Counted from the first letter of the stretch, positions 1 to 12,052 are shown. The stretch is DNA of 64,000 nt from Achatina immaculata (GCA_009760885.1 CM019707.1:32343602-32407601); one strand, 5' to 3'. The notes: generated by a model not told the origin, from the letters alone. Program-made: numbers and translations.

Positions 1-26
1 CGCAGGCCCGTCTTACATTCTGCCCT

Positions 27-46
27 GAGAGAGAGAGAGAGAGAGA
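27..46. repeat. (GA)n microsatellite
   Basis: A run of about ten GA dinucleotides. The rest of 1-900 shows no convincing gene; it is A+T-rich with poly-T and poly-A runs. Confidence 0.8.
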
Positions 47-905
47 TATTGACAAGACTCGAAGCACACCAGGCAGGTGGGTACATTGTGCTGGATATAA
101 AGACTGCCTTCTAATACACTGTGGGCCAGATGCAACTATGTTAAAGAATTACAAAGCTTAACTGAAGAGGGGTTGGGTATGTTTTCTCTGATGAGCTGGG
201 AATCTATATAACTGCTTCATGCCACAAATCTTTCTCTCCACAAAGATGCTAGATGTTTTAAATCAGGTCCACCCTTCCATTTTTGGCTTTTGGGTATTGT
301 TCTGTATGACTGATAACAATACACTGGTGCTTTGTTTCATTAAAGAGATGGCGCCAGTTTTGTTTACCTTGTCACTGCGCATGTCATTTGAAAGTAGAAC
401 GTCAGTTTCCTTATTTCAATTGCATTCACTTATAACTTTCATTGGTTGAAATGCAGATTTAATTGTTTTTTTTTTAAAATTGGAACCAGTATGTTTTTTC
501 TGTTCATTTATTTTGTGGTACTGACTGCCTGTTGCAGACATCATAATAAAATGCTTTTATTTGCACAAAATATCAGAAATTGTCACAGAAAGTGTAGATG
601 TTTACAAAGTGCAATTCCAAATGATGAAACATGGTAGGTTAAGGGGATTTACAAGAAATATTAGGTTTTTCAAATTTTCACACTAGTTTTTTTCTTTCTT
701 TCTTTCTTCTTTTTGGTCAAAAAAAAGTTTATTTGTTTGTAGAGTCTTCTTTCACTTCCACATACTTTCATATATGATAAGCATAGATTGAACACAGATT
801 TGCTGTGTTACACTGAATTTTACAACTAGATCCCATAAATGTCACAACACAGACACCAAAAAAATACATGATCAGAGCAACATTTGCATGGATGGACCAG
901 AAGAG

Positions 906-1178
906 TTAACTACTGAGTCAAACTGTGTAAAGGCACACATCAGCTCAACTCATAATTACTGAGTCAAACTGTGTAAAGACACACATCAGCTCAACTCATA
1001 ATTACTGTGTAAAGACACACATCAGCTCAACTCATAATTACTGTGTAAAGACACACATCAGCTCAACTCATAATTACTGTGTAAAGGCACACATCAGCTC
1101 AACTCATAATTACTGTGTAAAGACACATATCAGCTCAACTCATAATTACTGTGTAAAGACACACATCAGCTCAACTCA
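906..1178. repeat. 36-bp minisatellite
   Basis: About seven tandem copies of a 36-bp unit built around ACACATCAGCTCAACTCATA, with single-base G/A differences between copies. The first copies are partly interrupted by an extra ACTGAGTCAA segment. Confidence 0.9.
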
Positions 1179-1429
1179 TCCAATAGCTGTAAATATGTTT
1201 CATGACTTTACTACTATACATTATCTCCATACTTCCAGATATTCTAACTTCTGTTTCAAAAGTAAACAAAAAAAGGTTTAACAGCAGAAAAATGTACATA
1301 AGAATGTTCTGACTTGGAAAAAAAAATGTGCAACTTGTCATTGATGAAATGATTTATTTATAGTACACAAAACACAACCAGTGAAGTATATATAACTCCA
1401 AAACATAAACTGTGGTAATGTGCTAAAAA

Positions 1430-1600
1430 TCTGGACATGTATGTTCCGAGTGTGGCAAAACTTTTAAAGCTCGTATATGGCTGCTTGGTCACGCACGCCC
1501 ACACCTCTCCCTATTTAGACCAAGATGAAGCTGTGGTCATCATCGAAGACGATGGACGAACAACAGCTAAAAATGTTAAACAAATGTTACAGATTAACAT
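1430..1600 (+). pseudogene. LINE 3'-end remnant with C2H2-like finger
   Basis: The plus strand encodes CSECGKTFKARIWLLGHARP followed by H, which has the C2H2 spacing C-x2-C-x12-H-x4-H. After an in-frame stop comes DEAVVIIEDDGRTT. I know this combination as the carboxy end of ORF2 in some invertebrate LINEs, so I read it as a dead LINE tail and not a zinc-finger gene. No start codon or splice context supports an independent gene. Confidence 0.4.
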
Positions 1601-2639
1601 TTACCTGTATATTATTAATTTTTATTAGGTACTTTCTACTTTCCTCCATCACAAATTTTTCATAGATGGGGAGATAACTCTCAGCTGTTTCCTATCCTGC
1701 TTCAGTTTTCTTACACAAATGGTCATATAAAAAAAAACTCATTAATAAATGAACACTGACGAATTGTTACACCTGTGACTTGTTATTGCCTGCAAAAATC
1801 AGCCATGAAAAGGTGTTTCTTGGTAAAATGATGACTGACAGGATCTGCGGCAAAGCTAACATCTATTTGCTTCGAAACCATCTTCGAAAATAAAAAGGTC
1901 CATAGTTATATATCAGCAATGAAAATCAAGAAAAAAAAAAAAAAGATATAATTCATTCCAATTTGTTATCAAGTGGGTCATTAAATTATCTTATAAATTT
2001 CACACAATGACCTGAATGCGAAGAAATAAATGAAACAGAAGAAATATATATTACTCATATACAACAGTTCATGTTAACTTTTCAAAAATATCTACAAGAT
2101 AATGTGTGATCGACATCAATAATCAGCCTCATGCTTACATCACAAATTATAATCAGCAAAAACAGTAAATTCTCGACGCAAACATTAACAAACAAAAAAA
2201 AAAAAGGTCAGTCCACTAACTTCATACTTCCTCCAGTCAGATGTATACTTGTGTATCTGGACGGTATACGTTAAATAACACAATAAAATTTGTCATAAAC
2301 AAAGAAAAGCTCATGGACAAAAAAAAACAAAAACATTTAGGCATACTTCCATATTACATATATTAGATCAACTAGCTATCATTAAACATTCCACGTAACA
2401 AAAGCTTGCGGAACGAACTGCTCGTCAAGTCCTTCATCCCAGCAACAAGAATTCGTATTTAATATCTATTTAAGGCTTCGGTAATGCAAATTTTTCAGAA
2501 CAAATTTTAATGGTTTATTATTGGATGAATTCAAGCGTCTGCGTCAAATAAAAGGAGCATTCTGGCTAAAATACCCTAAGAACTGACCTCTTGTTCAGAG
2601 AGACAGCCATGACACCAGAGTGAACAGTGACTGAAAGGA
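1601..2639. other. A+T-rich stretch without recognised genes
   Basis: No sustained coding frame, splice pattern or repeat family was recognised. Several A-runs of 8-14 bases are present. Confidence 0.6.
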
Positions 2640-3450
2640 GAAAGTAGCAATGTACTGGCCACATTATGAGAATGACAGATAAATCATGATATGAACTCCA
2701 CAAGGTAGAAGAAGCACAGGATGACCCAAAGAGACATGGAAGACGGCCCCAAAAGATAGCAAAGGACTGACATGGAAGACGGGTCAAAAAGGTAGCAAAG
2801 GACTGACATGGAAGACGGCCCAAAAAGATAGCAAAGGACTGACATGGAAGACGGCCCAAAAAGATAGCAAAGGACTGACATGGAAGATGGCCCAAAAAGA
2901 TGGCAAAGGACTGACTGGAAGACAGCCCAAAAAGATAGCAAAGGACTGACATGGAAGACGGCCCAAAAAGATGGCAAAAGACTGACATGGAAGACGGTGC
3001 AAAAAGATAGCAACGGATTGACATGGAAGATGGGGCAAAAAGATAGCAACGGATTGACATGGAAGACGGCCCAAAAAGATAGCAAAGGGTTGACATGGAT
3101 GACGGCCCAAAAAGATAGCAAAGGACTGACATGGAAGATGGCCCAAAAAGATAGCAAAGGAATGACACGGAAGACGGCCCAAAAAGATAGCAAGAGACTG
3201 AAACGGAAGACAGCCCAAAAAGATAGCAAAGGACTGACACGGAAGACGGCCCAAAAAGATAGCAAAGGACTGACATGGAAGATGGCCCAAAAAGATAGCA
3301 AAGGACTGACATGGAAGACGGCCCAAAAAGATAGCAAGGGACTGACATGGAAGACGGCCCAAAAAGATAGCAAAGGACTGACAGGAGTGGAGATCACTTG
3401 CTAGCAGCAGCCCCTGTGTGTCTTGGGCACCGATAGGATAAGGGATGTTA
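2630..3450 (+). mobile_element. LINE 3' end (family D) containing an internal array
   Basis: Left of the array the plus strand reads as a decayed LINE carboxy terminus (QCTGHIMRMTDKS, then DDPKRHGR). This parallels GHVLRMTDNS and GKPKETW in the LINE ending at 31895. Right of the array, SLASS then PCVSWAP parallels TLVASPCALGT at the end of the same LINE. The array at 2738-3392 therefore sits inside a LINE tail. Its left part shows frameshifts and stops. Confidence 0.6.
2738..3392. repeat. 36-bp minisatellite, about 18 copies
   Basis: The unit is 36 bp and encodes WKTAQKDSKGLT on the plus strand. Because the period is a multiple of three and few stops occur, long frames are open on both strands; these are artefacts of the repeat. 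Units differ by scattered substitutions (C/T in GACGG, for example) and a few are one to a few bases shorter. Confidence 0.95.
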
Positions 3451-3610
3451 CCAGAAGATCATTGCCGTCTGAGTGTATCTATGTACCCAACTTATTACTG
3501 ACTTGCGTGATTATATTTATCTTTGATTTAACCCCACATTTTCCTCATTTACCTGACACATACACTCATAACCCTGCAGGTACACATGAATCAACAGGCA
3601 GAAATGAGCT

Positions 3611-3883
3611 TCACTGCTGTGTTATCTCCTTGTCATTCAATCCATTCATGCGATGTGTCCCATTCCAGAACGCTGTCCCTTTCACAGCCTCCCTGAATGC
3701 AGTGCAGTCCTGTGCAAGCTGACAGGCATCTTGCAGTGACACATTCCTTGTTATTGCCAACACCAGTGTCTTGATGATGAAAGAATTACTGTCCAGATAT
3801 GGCAGCAATGGACTGTGACAGTGTGCTTGTATGTAGAAGAAAAACAAGCAGCACTTTACCACCCACTGTCCTGCCTCATTAGG
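3611..3883 (-). CDS. Possible terminal exon of an unrecognised gene
   Basis: On the minus strand a strong acceptor (polypyrimidine TTCTCTCTTTCAG) precedes 90 open codons and a TGA stop at 3611-3613. The peptide begins PNEAGQWVVKCC, contains LLPYLDSNSFIIKTLVLAI, and ends LQDACQLAQDCTAFREAV, then GTHRMNGLNDKEITQQ. The mixed hydrophobic and charged composition looks like protein and not repeat translation. The frame continues upstream of the acceptor, so it could also be unspliced. The DACQLAQD segment resembles the helix near the end of some LINE ORF2 proteins, so a LINE origin is the main alternative. I did not recognise a family. Confidence 0.3.
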   Translation of the reverse strand, partial: PNEAGQWVVKCCLFFFYIQAHCHSPLLPYLDSNSFIIKTLVLAITRNVSLQDACQLAQDCTAFREAVKGTAFWNGTHRMNGLNDKEITQQ

Positions 3884-3999
3884 CTGAAAGAGAGAAAAGA
3901 ATGTTTCTAGAGCAGCCGGAAGACAGGTTGCTCCACTCTGATTTTCCAACTTTCTGATAAATGACATCTCTCTCTAGCATGGCCAACTTTATGAGGCTG

Positions 4000-4498
4000 A
4001 ATTACAAGCATAAGAATGTGATAAGTGGACAGGGTTTCATGAAGTGGTTGCTTGTCCAACCTGAACTCAATCTAAATCTGATATGTGCTATGAGTTATAA
4101 AGTAGGCAAGGTTTCATGAAGTAGTCACTTGCCATTCTGATTTCAGTCTTAATCTGATATGTGCTATGAGTTCATCTTCATACTCAGTATAGTTTTGGCA
4201 TCACAGCAAACGAGAATATCCCATAAATGTTCCGCCACCTGTGCAAGTGACAACTCCTGAAATGTAAATGAACTAAGAAGCTATGAGTTATAAAGTAGGC
4301 AGTTTCATGAAGTAGTCACTTGCCATCCTGAACTCAACCAAAATCTGATATGTGCTACAAGTTATAAAGTAGGCAAAGTTTCATGAAGTAGTCACTAGCC
4401 ATCCTGAACTCAACCAAAATCTGATACGTGCTATGATTTTTAAAGTAGGCCAACGTTTCATGAAGTAGTCACTAGCCATCCTGAACTCAATTCAAATA
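4000..4498. repeat. Degenerate ~75-bp tandem repeat
   Basis: About six diverged copies centred on GTTTCATGAAGTAGTCACT followed by a CCATCCTGAACTCAA block and CTGATATGTGCTATGAG. A roughly 100-bp unrelated segment (about 4172-4275) interrupts the run. Confidence 0.85.
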
Positions 4499-4691
4499 CA
4501 ATTTGCTCTGCAAGCAGAAATCATTCTTCTACATCTAGTCTGTGGTGTCAAACAAAGACATTTATTTTTATGAAAAAAAGTCCTCTGCAGTTCTGAATGT
4601 TGCTATAGGACTTTATTCAACATTCAACAGAAAAACACAAAACTGGAACCATAACAATGAACAAGAACAAGAGGAAAAAAACAACAAAAAC

Positions 4692-5100
4692 TGTTAAATT
4701 CATTAACTTCTGATAAATCAGTTACACAATCCGTTAACTTCTGATAAATCAGTTACACAATCCATTCTGATAAATCAGTTACACAATCCATTAACTTCTG
4801 ATAAATCAGTTACACAATCCATTAACTTTGATAAATCAGTTACACAGTCCACTAACTTCTGATAAAACAGTTATGCAATCCATTAACTTTGATAAATCAG
4901 TTACATAGTCCACTAACTTCTGATAAATAAGTTACACAGTCCACTAACTTCTGATAAATTAGTTATACAATTCACTTAATGGTGATAAATCAGTTACATA
5001 ATTAAGTGCTGATAAATCAGTTATACAATCCACTTTGATGCTGATAAATCAATGACACAAACCACTGACAAATCAAACATCAACTACTGATAAATGAATA
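4692..5100. repeat. ~31-bp minisatellite, decaying to the right
   Basis: About thirteen copies around GATAAATCAGTTACACAATC. Copies become progressively more diverged after about 4960. Confidence 0.9.
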
Positions 5101-5968
5101 CCATAATTCACTCGGACCATGACCTACACATGAAAAAACCTATATTCAAAATTTGTGAAATCATCTTCCACAGAAATGCTTGGATCCCATCTTTTGATAC
5201 CCAAGAACTGGATGTTTGGGGCAGCATATGATCCCTGTCTGTCTTGAATTAAGTTTTCACAACCTCACATTGCTATAAACAGCAGCAGCTGACCCGAACA
5301 ACTCAGGAAATGGGTGATAACACATATCAATAACAAGAACAGGACATGACATCCCACAGCAATTTGATCTCTTTACTCTCTCCAGGGATGCCAGATATAC
5401 AAGCCACTTGAGCAAAGGACCAAGTGAATAAAAATGAAGATGTAACTGTTAATCTTTTTCAGCTGACAAAACACTGACCATGGCACAACAATAACAAGCA
5501 CACCATTATTAAAGGGTAAATTATATTACCATAAGCACACCATCACCATTTTTAAAGGCAGATTCTATTATTTAAAAACTGGGTCAAACCTCTTGCAAAA
5601 ATTCTGTTATATGCCAGTTTGTATTCACTGCTCTGGACAATAAAAATAGTTACTGAAATTGCTTGGAAAGATGTAACTATTTATCTTGTGAAAGAACAGC
5701 TCCAGAAATCAAAGAAATGTAAATTCTTCTTACTGTAATCCTGTTAAAATGTGACCTTATCTCTCAAGTAACACACTGTCGCTCAATGGCAAATATTTTG
5801 TCATTAGATCTTAACTTTCTTATTTTTTTAGTTTTTCTTGGGATGTGGATTTACTTAAAAAAAACTGATGTGCTGAAATATGTAATATTCAAGTTGTATT
5901 TAATCTGATAGTGAACATATTAGCAGTAGTAATATTTACAAGAGAATTTGTAACTACGAAACTTCTAC
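5101..5968. other. Non-coding stretch, no recognised feature
   Basis: No coding frame, splice-bounded exon or repeat family recognised on either strand. Confidence 0.5.
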
Positions 5969-5970
5969 TA

Positions 5971-7244
5971 TGAGGGGTGATTGATAAGTTCTCGGCGTAA
6001 GGTACAAATACTTGAAACACACAGTTGATATTAGGTGCATTTGTAGATCAGGTCAATGTAAGATTAAACACCAAGTTTCAAGAAATTAACTGCAACCAAT
6101 TTTTTTTATAGGATACAGTGGTAAGGGGTGGCAGAAATTGAGAAAATGGATAAAATTTCTCATCGAGCAGTCATTCACTACCTCTGCATCAAGGGTTTAT
6201 CATCGAAAGAGATCCATAAGAATATGGTGGAGACTGGGGGGAGAGTGCCCCTCCTTACAGCACAGTGAAGAAATGGGCAGCTCAATTCAAACATGGAAGG
6301 GAGAGTCTGGAAGATGATCCCCGTCCAGGAAGACCAAGAACGGTAACCACCGATGAAACCACCGGCAGAATCCATGACATGATAATGGAGGATCGACGAC
6401 TAACTGAGCGGTATATTGCTACTGAGTTGAGCATCTCCCAGGAACGTGTTCATGACATTATTCACAATGATCTTCAAATGACAAAGGTCTCTGCTCGATG
6501 GGTCCAGAAACTTCTTGGAGCTGATCACAAATGACAGCATCTCAACATGTCAAGAGACAATCTTGGCCATTTTTCTGCAGATTCTGAAAAGTTTCTTCAG
6601 CAATTTGTGACTATGGATGAGACTCGGGTTCATCGTTTTCAACCAGAAACCAAAGAACAGTCAAAGCAATGGAAACATCACAGATCCTCACCTCCAAAGA
6701 AAGCAAGAGTGGTTATGTCTGCAGGCAAAGTGATGGCTTCCACCTTTTGATATTCAGAAGGTGTACTATTGACAGACTATCTTCAAGAGGGCAGAACGGT
6801 CACCGGGGCCTATTACGCTAATCTTGTGAAGCAACTGCGGGTCAAATCGAGGAAAAGCGCCGAGGGAAATTGACGAGAGGAATCATCTTTCAGCAAGACA
6901 ATGTTCCAGTTCACAAGTTGGCGGTGGCAATGGCTGCCATTCATGAATGTGGCTTTCAGCTTTTTGAACATCCTCCTTATTCCCCAGATTTGGCCCCTTC
7001 GGACTACTACCTGTTTACCAAACTCAAAAAGGAGCTCAGTGGTAGCAAATTTGCTTCAGATGATGACATCATTCACACTTTCTACTGGCACAAGATGCTG
7101 ACTTTTACAAGGGATCCATATGCTCCAGGATTGCTGGACTAAGTGCATAAATTTGCAATGAGACTATGTTGAGAAATAACCCAAAAAAGTTGTCCACAAA
7201 TAATTCATTGTACCTTATGCCAAGAACTTATCAATCACCCCTCG
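5971..7244 (+). mobile_element. mariner element with both TIRs and TA target site
   Basis: The left end reads TGAGGGGTGATTGATAAGTT followed by CTCGGCGTAAGGTACAA. The reverse complement of the right end reads CGAGGGGTGATTGATAAGTT followed by CTTGGCATAAGGTACAA. These 30-plus-bp inverted repeats are flanked by TA at 5969-5970 and 7245-7246. The length of 1,274 bp is normal for mariner. The transposase inside is broken, so the copy is not autonomous, but its ends look intact enough to have been mobilised in trans. Confidence 0.95.
6146..7142 (+). pseudogene. Broken mariner transposase (Tc1/mariner DD34D)
   Basis: The frame starts MDKISHRAVIHYLCIKGLSS (HTH domain), shifts in a run of G near 6235-6242, and resumes as STVKKWAAQFKHGRESLEDD. 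The second HTH region ends KVSARWVQKLLG. The first catalytic Asp lies in FVTMDETRVHRF, the second in IIFQQDNVPVHK, and the third in PPYSPDLAPSDYYLF. Stops (TGA near 6532 and 6748) and at least two frameshifts break the chain. The C-terminal 40 or so residues are replaced by an unrelated tail after a frameshift near 7075. Confidence 0.93.
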
Positions 7245-7246
7245 TA

Positions 7247-9230
7247 CTTTCTTTAATTTTGGTGACTGAAAACAGAGATAAACAAATACTTCATCTGCCT
7301 CAAATTCAATTATAAAATTCTTATAACTAAAATGGCAGCATATTATCAACTCTGATCCATCCGTCTGTTCGTCTAACCAACCAATCAATCCACTCCACCC
7401 CCCACCCTGAGATTATGTAAATTCTGAGATACAGAGTTCACTGGGTGCCCAGTTATGAGATTTATGTTGGTGAGACTAGACACCCCCTTCACTTTACAAA
7501 GAATAAACTATGAACATGACAAACTCTCCTCTCACATTTAATAACAAAAGAAATGGCAGAGAGTTTCAAGATATGAAAGTAAATAGGGATCACAAGATGA
7601 CTGGAATGAATGAAACCATCACATAGCATACAGCACTAACAAGCATAATGACATTTACAATATATGTCCATATCAGAAGGTATCCACTGCCCCCAACCTC
7701 CAACCTCCAGGCTGGCAAACCATAGCTGGTTAAGACTCCCTGAAAAACAAGAGAAAGACCAGGATTACTATCCCTCACAAGGTGAAAGCCACCAAGAAGA
7801 CTGGCACTGCAGCTAAAGCCAAACCTCTGAGAAATGAGCGAAGCCAAGGCACCTACTCATCATCAGAGGATCAACCTCGGAAGACATTCTCACATCTTCT
7901 GCCTTTCCAGTAACCAGTGTTAGGTGTAACAACTGTCCCTACTGTGCTCTGGTTGTTGGTTCATCACATCCATCCACAGAGGGTGACTAATCCTTTCCTG
8001 TATTATCATCATTATCATCAACAACATTATCAATGTAAAAAAAACAAAAAAACCTCAAATATCTGGAGGCAGAATGCATACACTCACATATTTCTTTCAC
8101 ATTCAAACTAGTGTGGTGATGAAATCAAAACATATGAACATCCTAAATGTAGAAATAACAAGTTCTTGTTGCTATCTGATGGTGTAGAATTGTTTTCTGG
8201 TTATTCTGGGACATGTAAGGATGCTGCAATCCTTTCTATCACAGCCAGATCGTCTCTGGCTTATTTTTCATTTCTTATTTCCTTCTGAACATCATCCTGG
8301 TGCAATTCTGTTTTGTCATATATATGTACATATCTATATATATATATAAACAAACACACACAAATACACATATATCTATCCTTATATATAACCACTGTAA
8401 GAACAAACCAAATATGAACCTGCATATAAATCTCATCCTGTTATTGATAAATATGAAAATTATCTCCGCCTTTAAAATAGTCAATTTGATTCTTATTAAT
8501 TTTGAAATAAGAAAAAAGAAAATGACATTTAAAACTTTAACCGGCTTGCATTGTTATCATTTAGTGCCTTTTGTTTTAAGAATTCAGAGAAATATTCCAT
8601 TTTTTTTGTGTAGGTAATTTTTGAGTCCAAAGAATTTATGATGGCACAACCTGGGCCCAAATATAGGATTCAAATGGTAGCCATATTGCTTACATGTATT
8701 TCATTTGGTGATTCAGCACTAACCTTTTTGTCAAGCTGCTGCTAATTTTAAACATTTGTTACTAATCTCATTTCCAATGTGCTGTAGAAATTTGTAAGCA
8801 GTGTTGAGAGTTTCTGTTATGTGTGTGGTGAACTGACCTTTTCATCTCAGATGCTTGCATTTACTCCTTTAATCGAGGCAGTATATCACCACAGTTTTGA
8901 CTGTAAAGTAGGAGACTAAGACAAGTACTGGCCATCACATATCTGCTGTATTTCAAGTGCACTGAATCTTGGTGGCTGGATGAGACATTCTGTATCTTTT
9001 GTCCTTCCCATGATATGGTGAGACCCTACAGATCACGTGACTGTTATTTTTGCATGGTGCCTCCCTTTCAGCACAGAATGCTGGAAGAGAAGCGGATGCT
9101 GAGCTGTCCAAACACCCCATCAGCCGCATGACCAGTACTACGGGTAAATGACCTGCCTGTTCATGTCTTACCTGACCAATACGTCCTGGAGCCCGATGAA
9201 GACACAGAAAGTGGTCAGAAAACATGAGCT
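7247..9230. other. Non-coding flank; TA/CA-rich patch at 8310-8395
   Basis: No gene recognised. At 8310-8395 a (TA)n-(CA)n patch gives spurious open frames. A tRNA-SINE-like body may lie on the minus strand at about 7660-7850, but no clear A/B box was found. Confidence 0.45.
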
Positions 9231-9239
9231 CAGCCTTCG

Positions 9240-10390
9240 ACAGCAGATCTTGACTTCATGACCAGAGTCAGCCTCACCGAGTCATGCAAAATTTTAGAGA
9301 ATGAACCGAGTCATGAAATCCCCGGACGCCTATTTATCAAAAATTAAAGCTGAACTTCTTGTCTCACCACTTCAGCAGTGAAACCTGCTGGACGAAGATG
9401 TCAGCGTCCATATGTAAGAAACCAGCAGAGAGAGAGAGGGGGGAGAGGGGAGGAAGAAGAGAGCTCCACTTTCCAAATTGGAAAAATCTTGTTGCTTGCT
9501 GCAGTGTTAATGGTCTGATAGTCTTTGATGATGGAATGTGACCCACAAGACTGCAGACTCTTCATAGACTTGTCTAAGTTAAGCTTGAAAGATGTTTTTG
9601 CTGCACAGTGGAAATTCACTTCCATCTGTCCCCCTAGGTCATGCTGTGCACATGAAAAAGACCTCCAGAAAAACATGAAATTGCATGTACAAGCAGTGAA
9701 ATATGAAGGCCATGAATGGCAGATCTGTGGAGACCTGAAGGTTGCTGCAGTCTTACTTGCAACATGCTTAGAATACACCAAGTATTGCTTTCTCTTTAAC
9801 TGGGACACATCTTCACATTAAAAGAAAAAAAAAATACCAGATGGAGCCTGAAACAAGAATGCCCTCTAGATGACTGTAGCAGAATCACTCTGCCCACTTT
9901 GTATTTAAAACTAGACTTTGTTTAAGCGATGAATCAAGAAGGAGAGGCATTCAAGTGACTGTGTAGAAAATCTCAGCAAGTGACTGAATCAAGACAGGAA
10001 TCCTCGTTGGCCAACAGAATTGTGAATTGCTCACTGATGAAAACTTTGATTTAGTTCTTCAGGTGTATGAGAAAGCAGCTTGGAAAGTCTTCAGATTTGT
10101 TATCAAAAACCTCCTAGGAAACTATGTTGTGGCTGTCAATGACCTTCTGACAATATAACCAACAATTAGACTGCATCATGTCGCTCAAGATAAATTTCTT
10201 GACTCCCATCTTGACATCTGTCCCCAAAATCATAGCTCGGTGAGGGATGAACCCAGGGTGCGTTCTCACCAAAACATTTCAGCAATGGAAAGAGTGTACC
10301 GGGACAAGTGGAACTTATCTAGTCTTGCTGACTATTGCTGGAAGTGACAAGAGTTGCCCCAGCAGAAGTAGAATACAAATGAAAACAATG
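9240..10390 (+). pseudogene. Decayed copy of a multicopy protein family of unknown function
   Basis: Translating across frames gives a chain of motifs I recognise from a multicopy family scattered in arthropod and other animal genomes: AELLVSPLQQ, then LSVNGLI-like text, CDPQDCRLFIDLSKLSLKDV, EWQICGDLKVAAVLLA, LEYTKYCFLFNWD, GILVGQQN, AWKVFRFVIKNLLGNYVVAV, FLDSHLDICP and HQNISAMERVYRG. The order and spacing match, but stops, frameshifts and a GA-rich insertion near 9427-9460 disrupt it. The longest open piece is 9525-9821. The family has no function known to me; its dispersed copies suggest a transposable-element origin. Confidence 0.6.
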
Positions 10391-11690
10391 TGAAAACAAT
10401 CTGTTATGTTCATATGCTTGAGCAAAACTTACCAAATGAAGTATTTTGTTTTGTAAAATAGCTGGATATTAAACATCTCGAAACTGTGAGCTACAAAATT
10501 ATTTTGGTGTCATATTCTTTCTTCTCATCCCATGTTTAATAAGAACTGACTAGTTTTATAGTGGAAAGAAACATTTTTTTTCCCTTTTTTGTATAGCAAA
10601 TGTTATTACTATCCATGTAAATTGAATATAAACATTTATAGTGTAAATGGTGTATAAAAATCGCAGCGTGTACGATAGAATAACATGAGATATAACAAGC
10701 TAAATTATAAACAGTTTTTTTAAGTGATTGAAAGTATAGGTTATGAAGGTAAAGACCATGTGATATAATACAATGATATCAATTATCACAATAATAAGTA
10801 TAATATAAATCAATTCGGCTAGGTGTATGGTTCAGTTTAACAACAACAACAAAAAAGATTGAGTGAGTGAGGAAAGTAGGCATGAACGAGAGTGGTAGAA
10901 AGGAAGATGAGCAAATATAAACAAAGGACAATCCAATATTTCAGCAAACATCTTTTTCAAGGACCACAGTACATAAAAACACACACAAAAATAGAAGAAA
11001 AAAAAACACTTAACTACTTCACATCCTCCTAAAAAGAAAGAAATGCCCACTTTTCTCACTCATTCTATCTTTTTTTTTTTGTAAAACTGAACCACACATC
11101 TCTGTCTACCTTTATTACTAGAACCAGTTTTACTGTGGTTATCACTTGCCATATTTTAGCTACTGCTATCTGTGGCTTTCTTGTGTCTCTACTTCTATTA
11201 GCAGAATAATCTAGATTTCACTTGCCTGCCACAGAAAACAGGGAATGCAGAGACAGTGTGCAGCCCATATAGACCTACTTCACATGACCTGGTCAGAGTT
11301 AAGGCAGAAGCTTGTACGGCTTCACAAAAACCTGGAGAAAACTGTACACACCAACCTGGCAACTGGGATTTTGATTTAGCATGACCATTAATAGCTTGAA
11401 AACTGAAGAGCAAACTTGTACACAAACTGCATGATGAGCTGAGTTTATATGATCTGTACACGATTCACTGCAGAAATATGGTGAGTTTCATATTCTGTTT
11501 GGTGAGATATGTACTGAAACTGACTCACTGCCCTAAAAGTGGTGATATACAAAGTGCACTATATCAGATTAATGTCTTCATGCAATATTCACTCCTTCAT
11601 CAGATCACTAGGGCAAGGCAACATTGACAGAAACTATGCCTGACAAAGCTGTTTATGCCCATGAAGTCCCAGGTCAATCTTAAACCACCT
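10391..11690. other. Non-coding downstream flank of ECT2
   Basis: A+T-rich with short simple repeats (CAA at about 10841, poly-A and poly-T runs). No exon or element recognised. Confidence 0.5.
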
Positions 11691-11699
11691 CTGTAGTGT

Positions 11700-11880
11700 G
11701 TTAAAAAAAGGTCAACCACGTGAAACTCTAAAGAGGACATTGTTAAAAGAGGCCAAATTAGTAGGACTAAAATCCCTTGATGAGGTTGAAAAGCTTGTTG
11801 AAAACAGGAAAACTTGGCAAACTACCATGTGAGCCCAGCGTGACGTTTAATGGCACGAGAAGGATGTAAGATGTTATCAA
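11700..11880 (+). mobile_element. LINE family A, 3' terminus
   Basis: The plus strand matches the last ~170 bp of the LINE at 29699-31278. It has PRETLKRTLLKEAKL-like text, SLDEVEKLVENRKTWQTTM, then a GTGACGTTTAATGGCACGAG block and a decayed GGATGTAAGATG tail. It is severely 5'-truncated. Confidence 0.8.
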
Positions 11881-12052
11881 AATATCACATGTGTGCATTT
11901 ATGCCTATATATTCAGAAATACACCCTCCCTCTCTCATTATAGATCTTGTAATATACAGCATGACACATAACTGCCTTCATCTTCTTCATAAGCAGATAT
12001 GGTCTACATCTCTAGTTCTGTGACTTGGATAGACTGGACTATTTTTTTTTTT

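Noticed and set aside
906..1178. CRISPR-like direct repeats
   Set aside because: Head-to-tail units with no unique spacers, in a eukaryotic context; an ordinary minisatellite. The same applies to the other arrays.
1430..1520. C2H2 zinc-finger gene
   Set aside because: Only one finger, followed by an in-frame stop and DEAVVIIEDDG text typical of a LINE ORF2 end.
2566..3404. Four overlapping open frames of 170-260 codons
   Set aside because: All fall on the 36-bp array, on both strands and several frames; no splice or family support.
8275..8617. Small proteins of 69 and 105 codons
   Set aside because: They run over a (TA)n/(CA)n patch and have biased composition (Ile, Tyr, Lys, Asn) expected from A+T-rich non-coding DNA.
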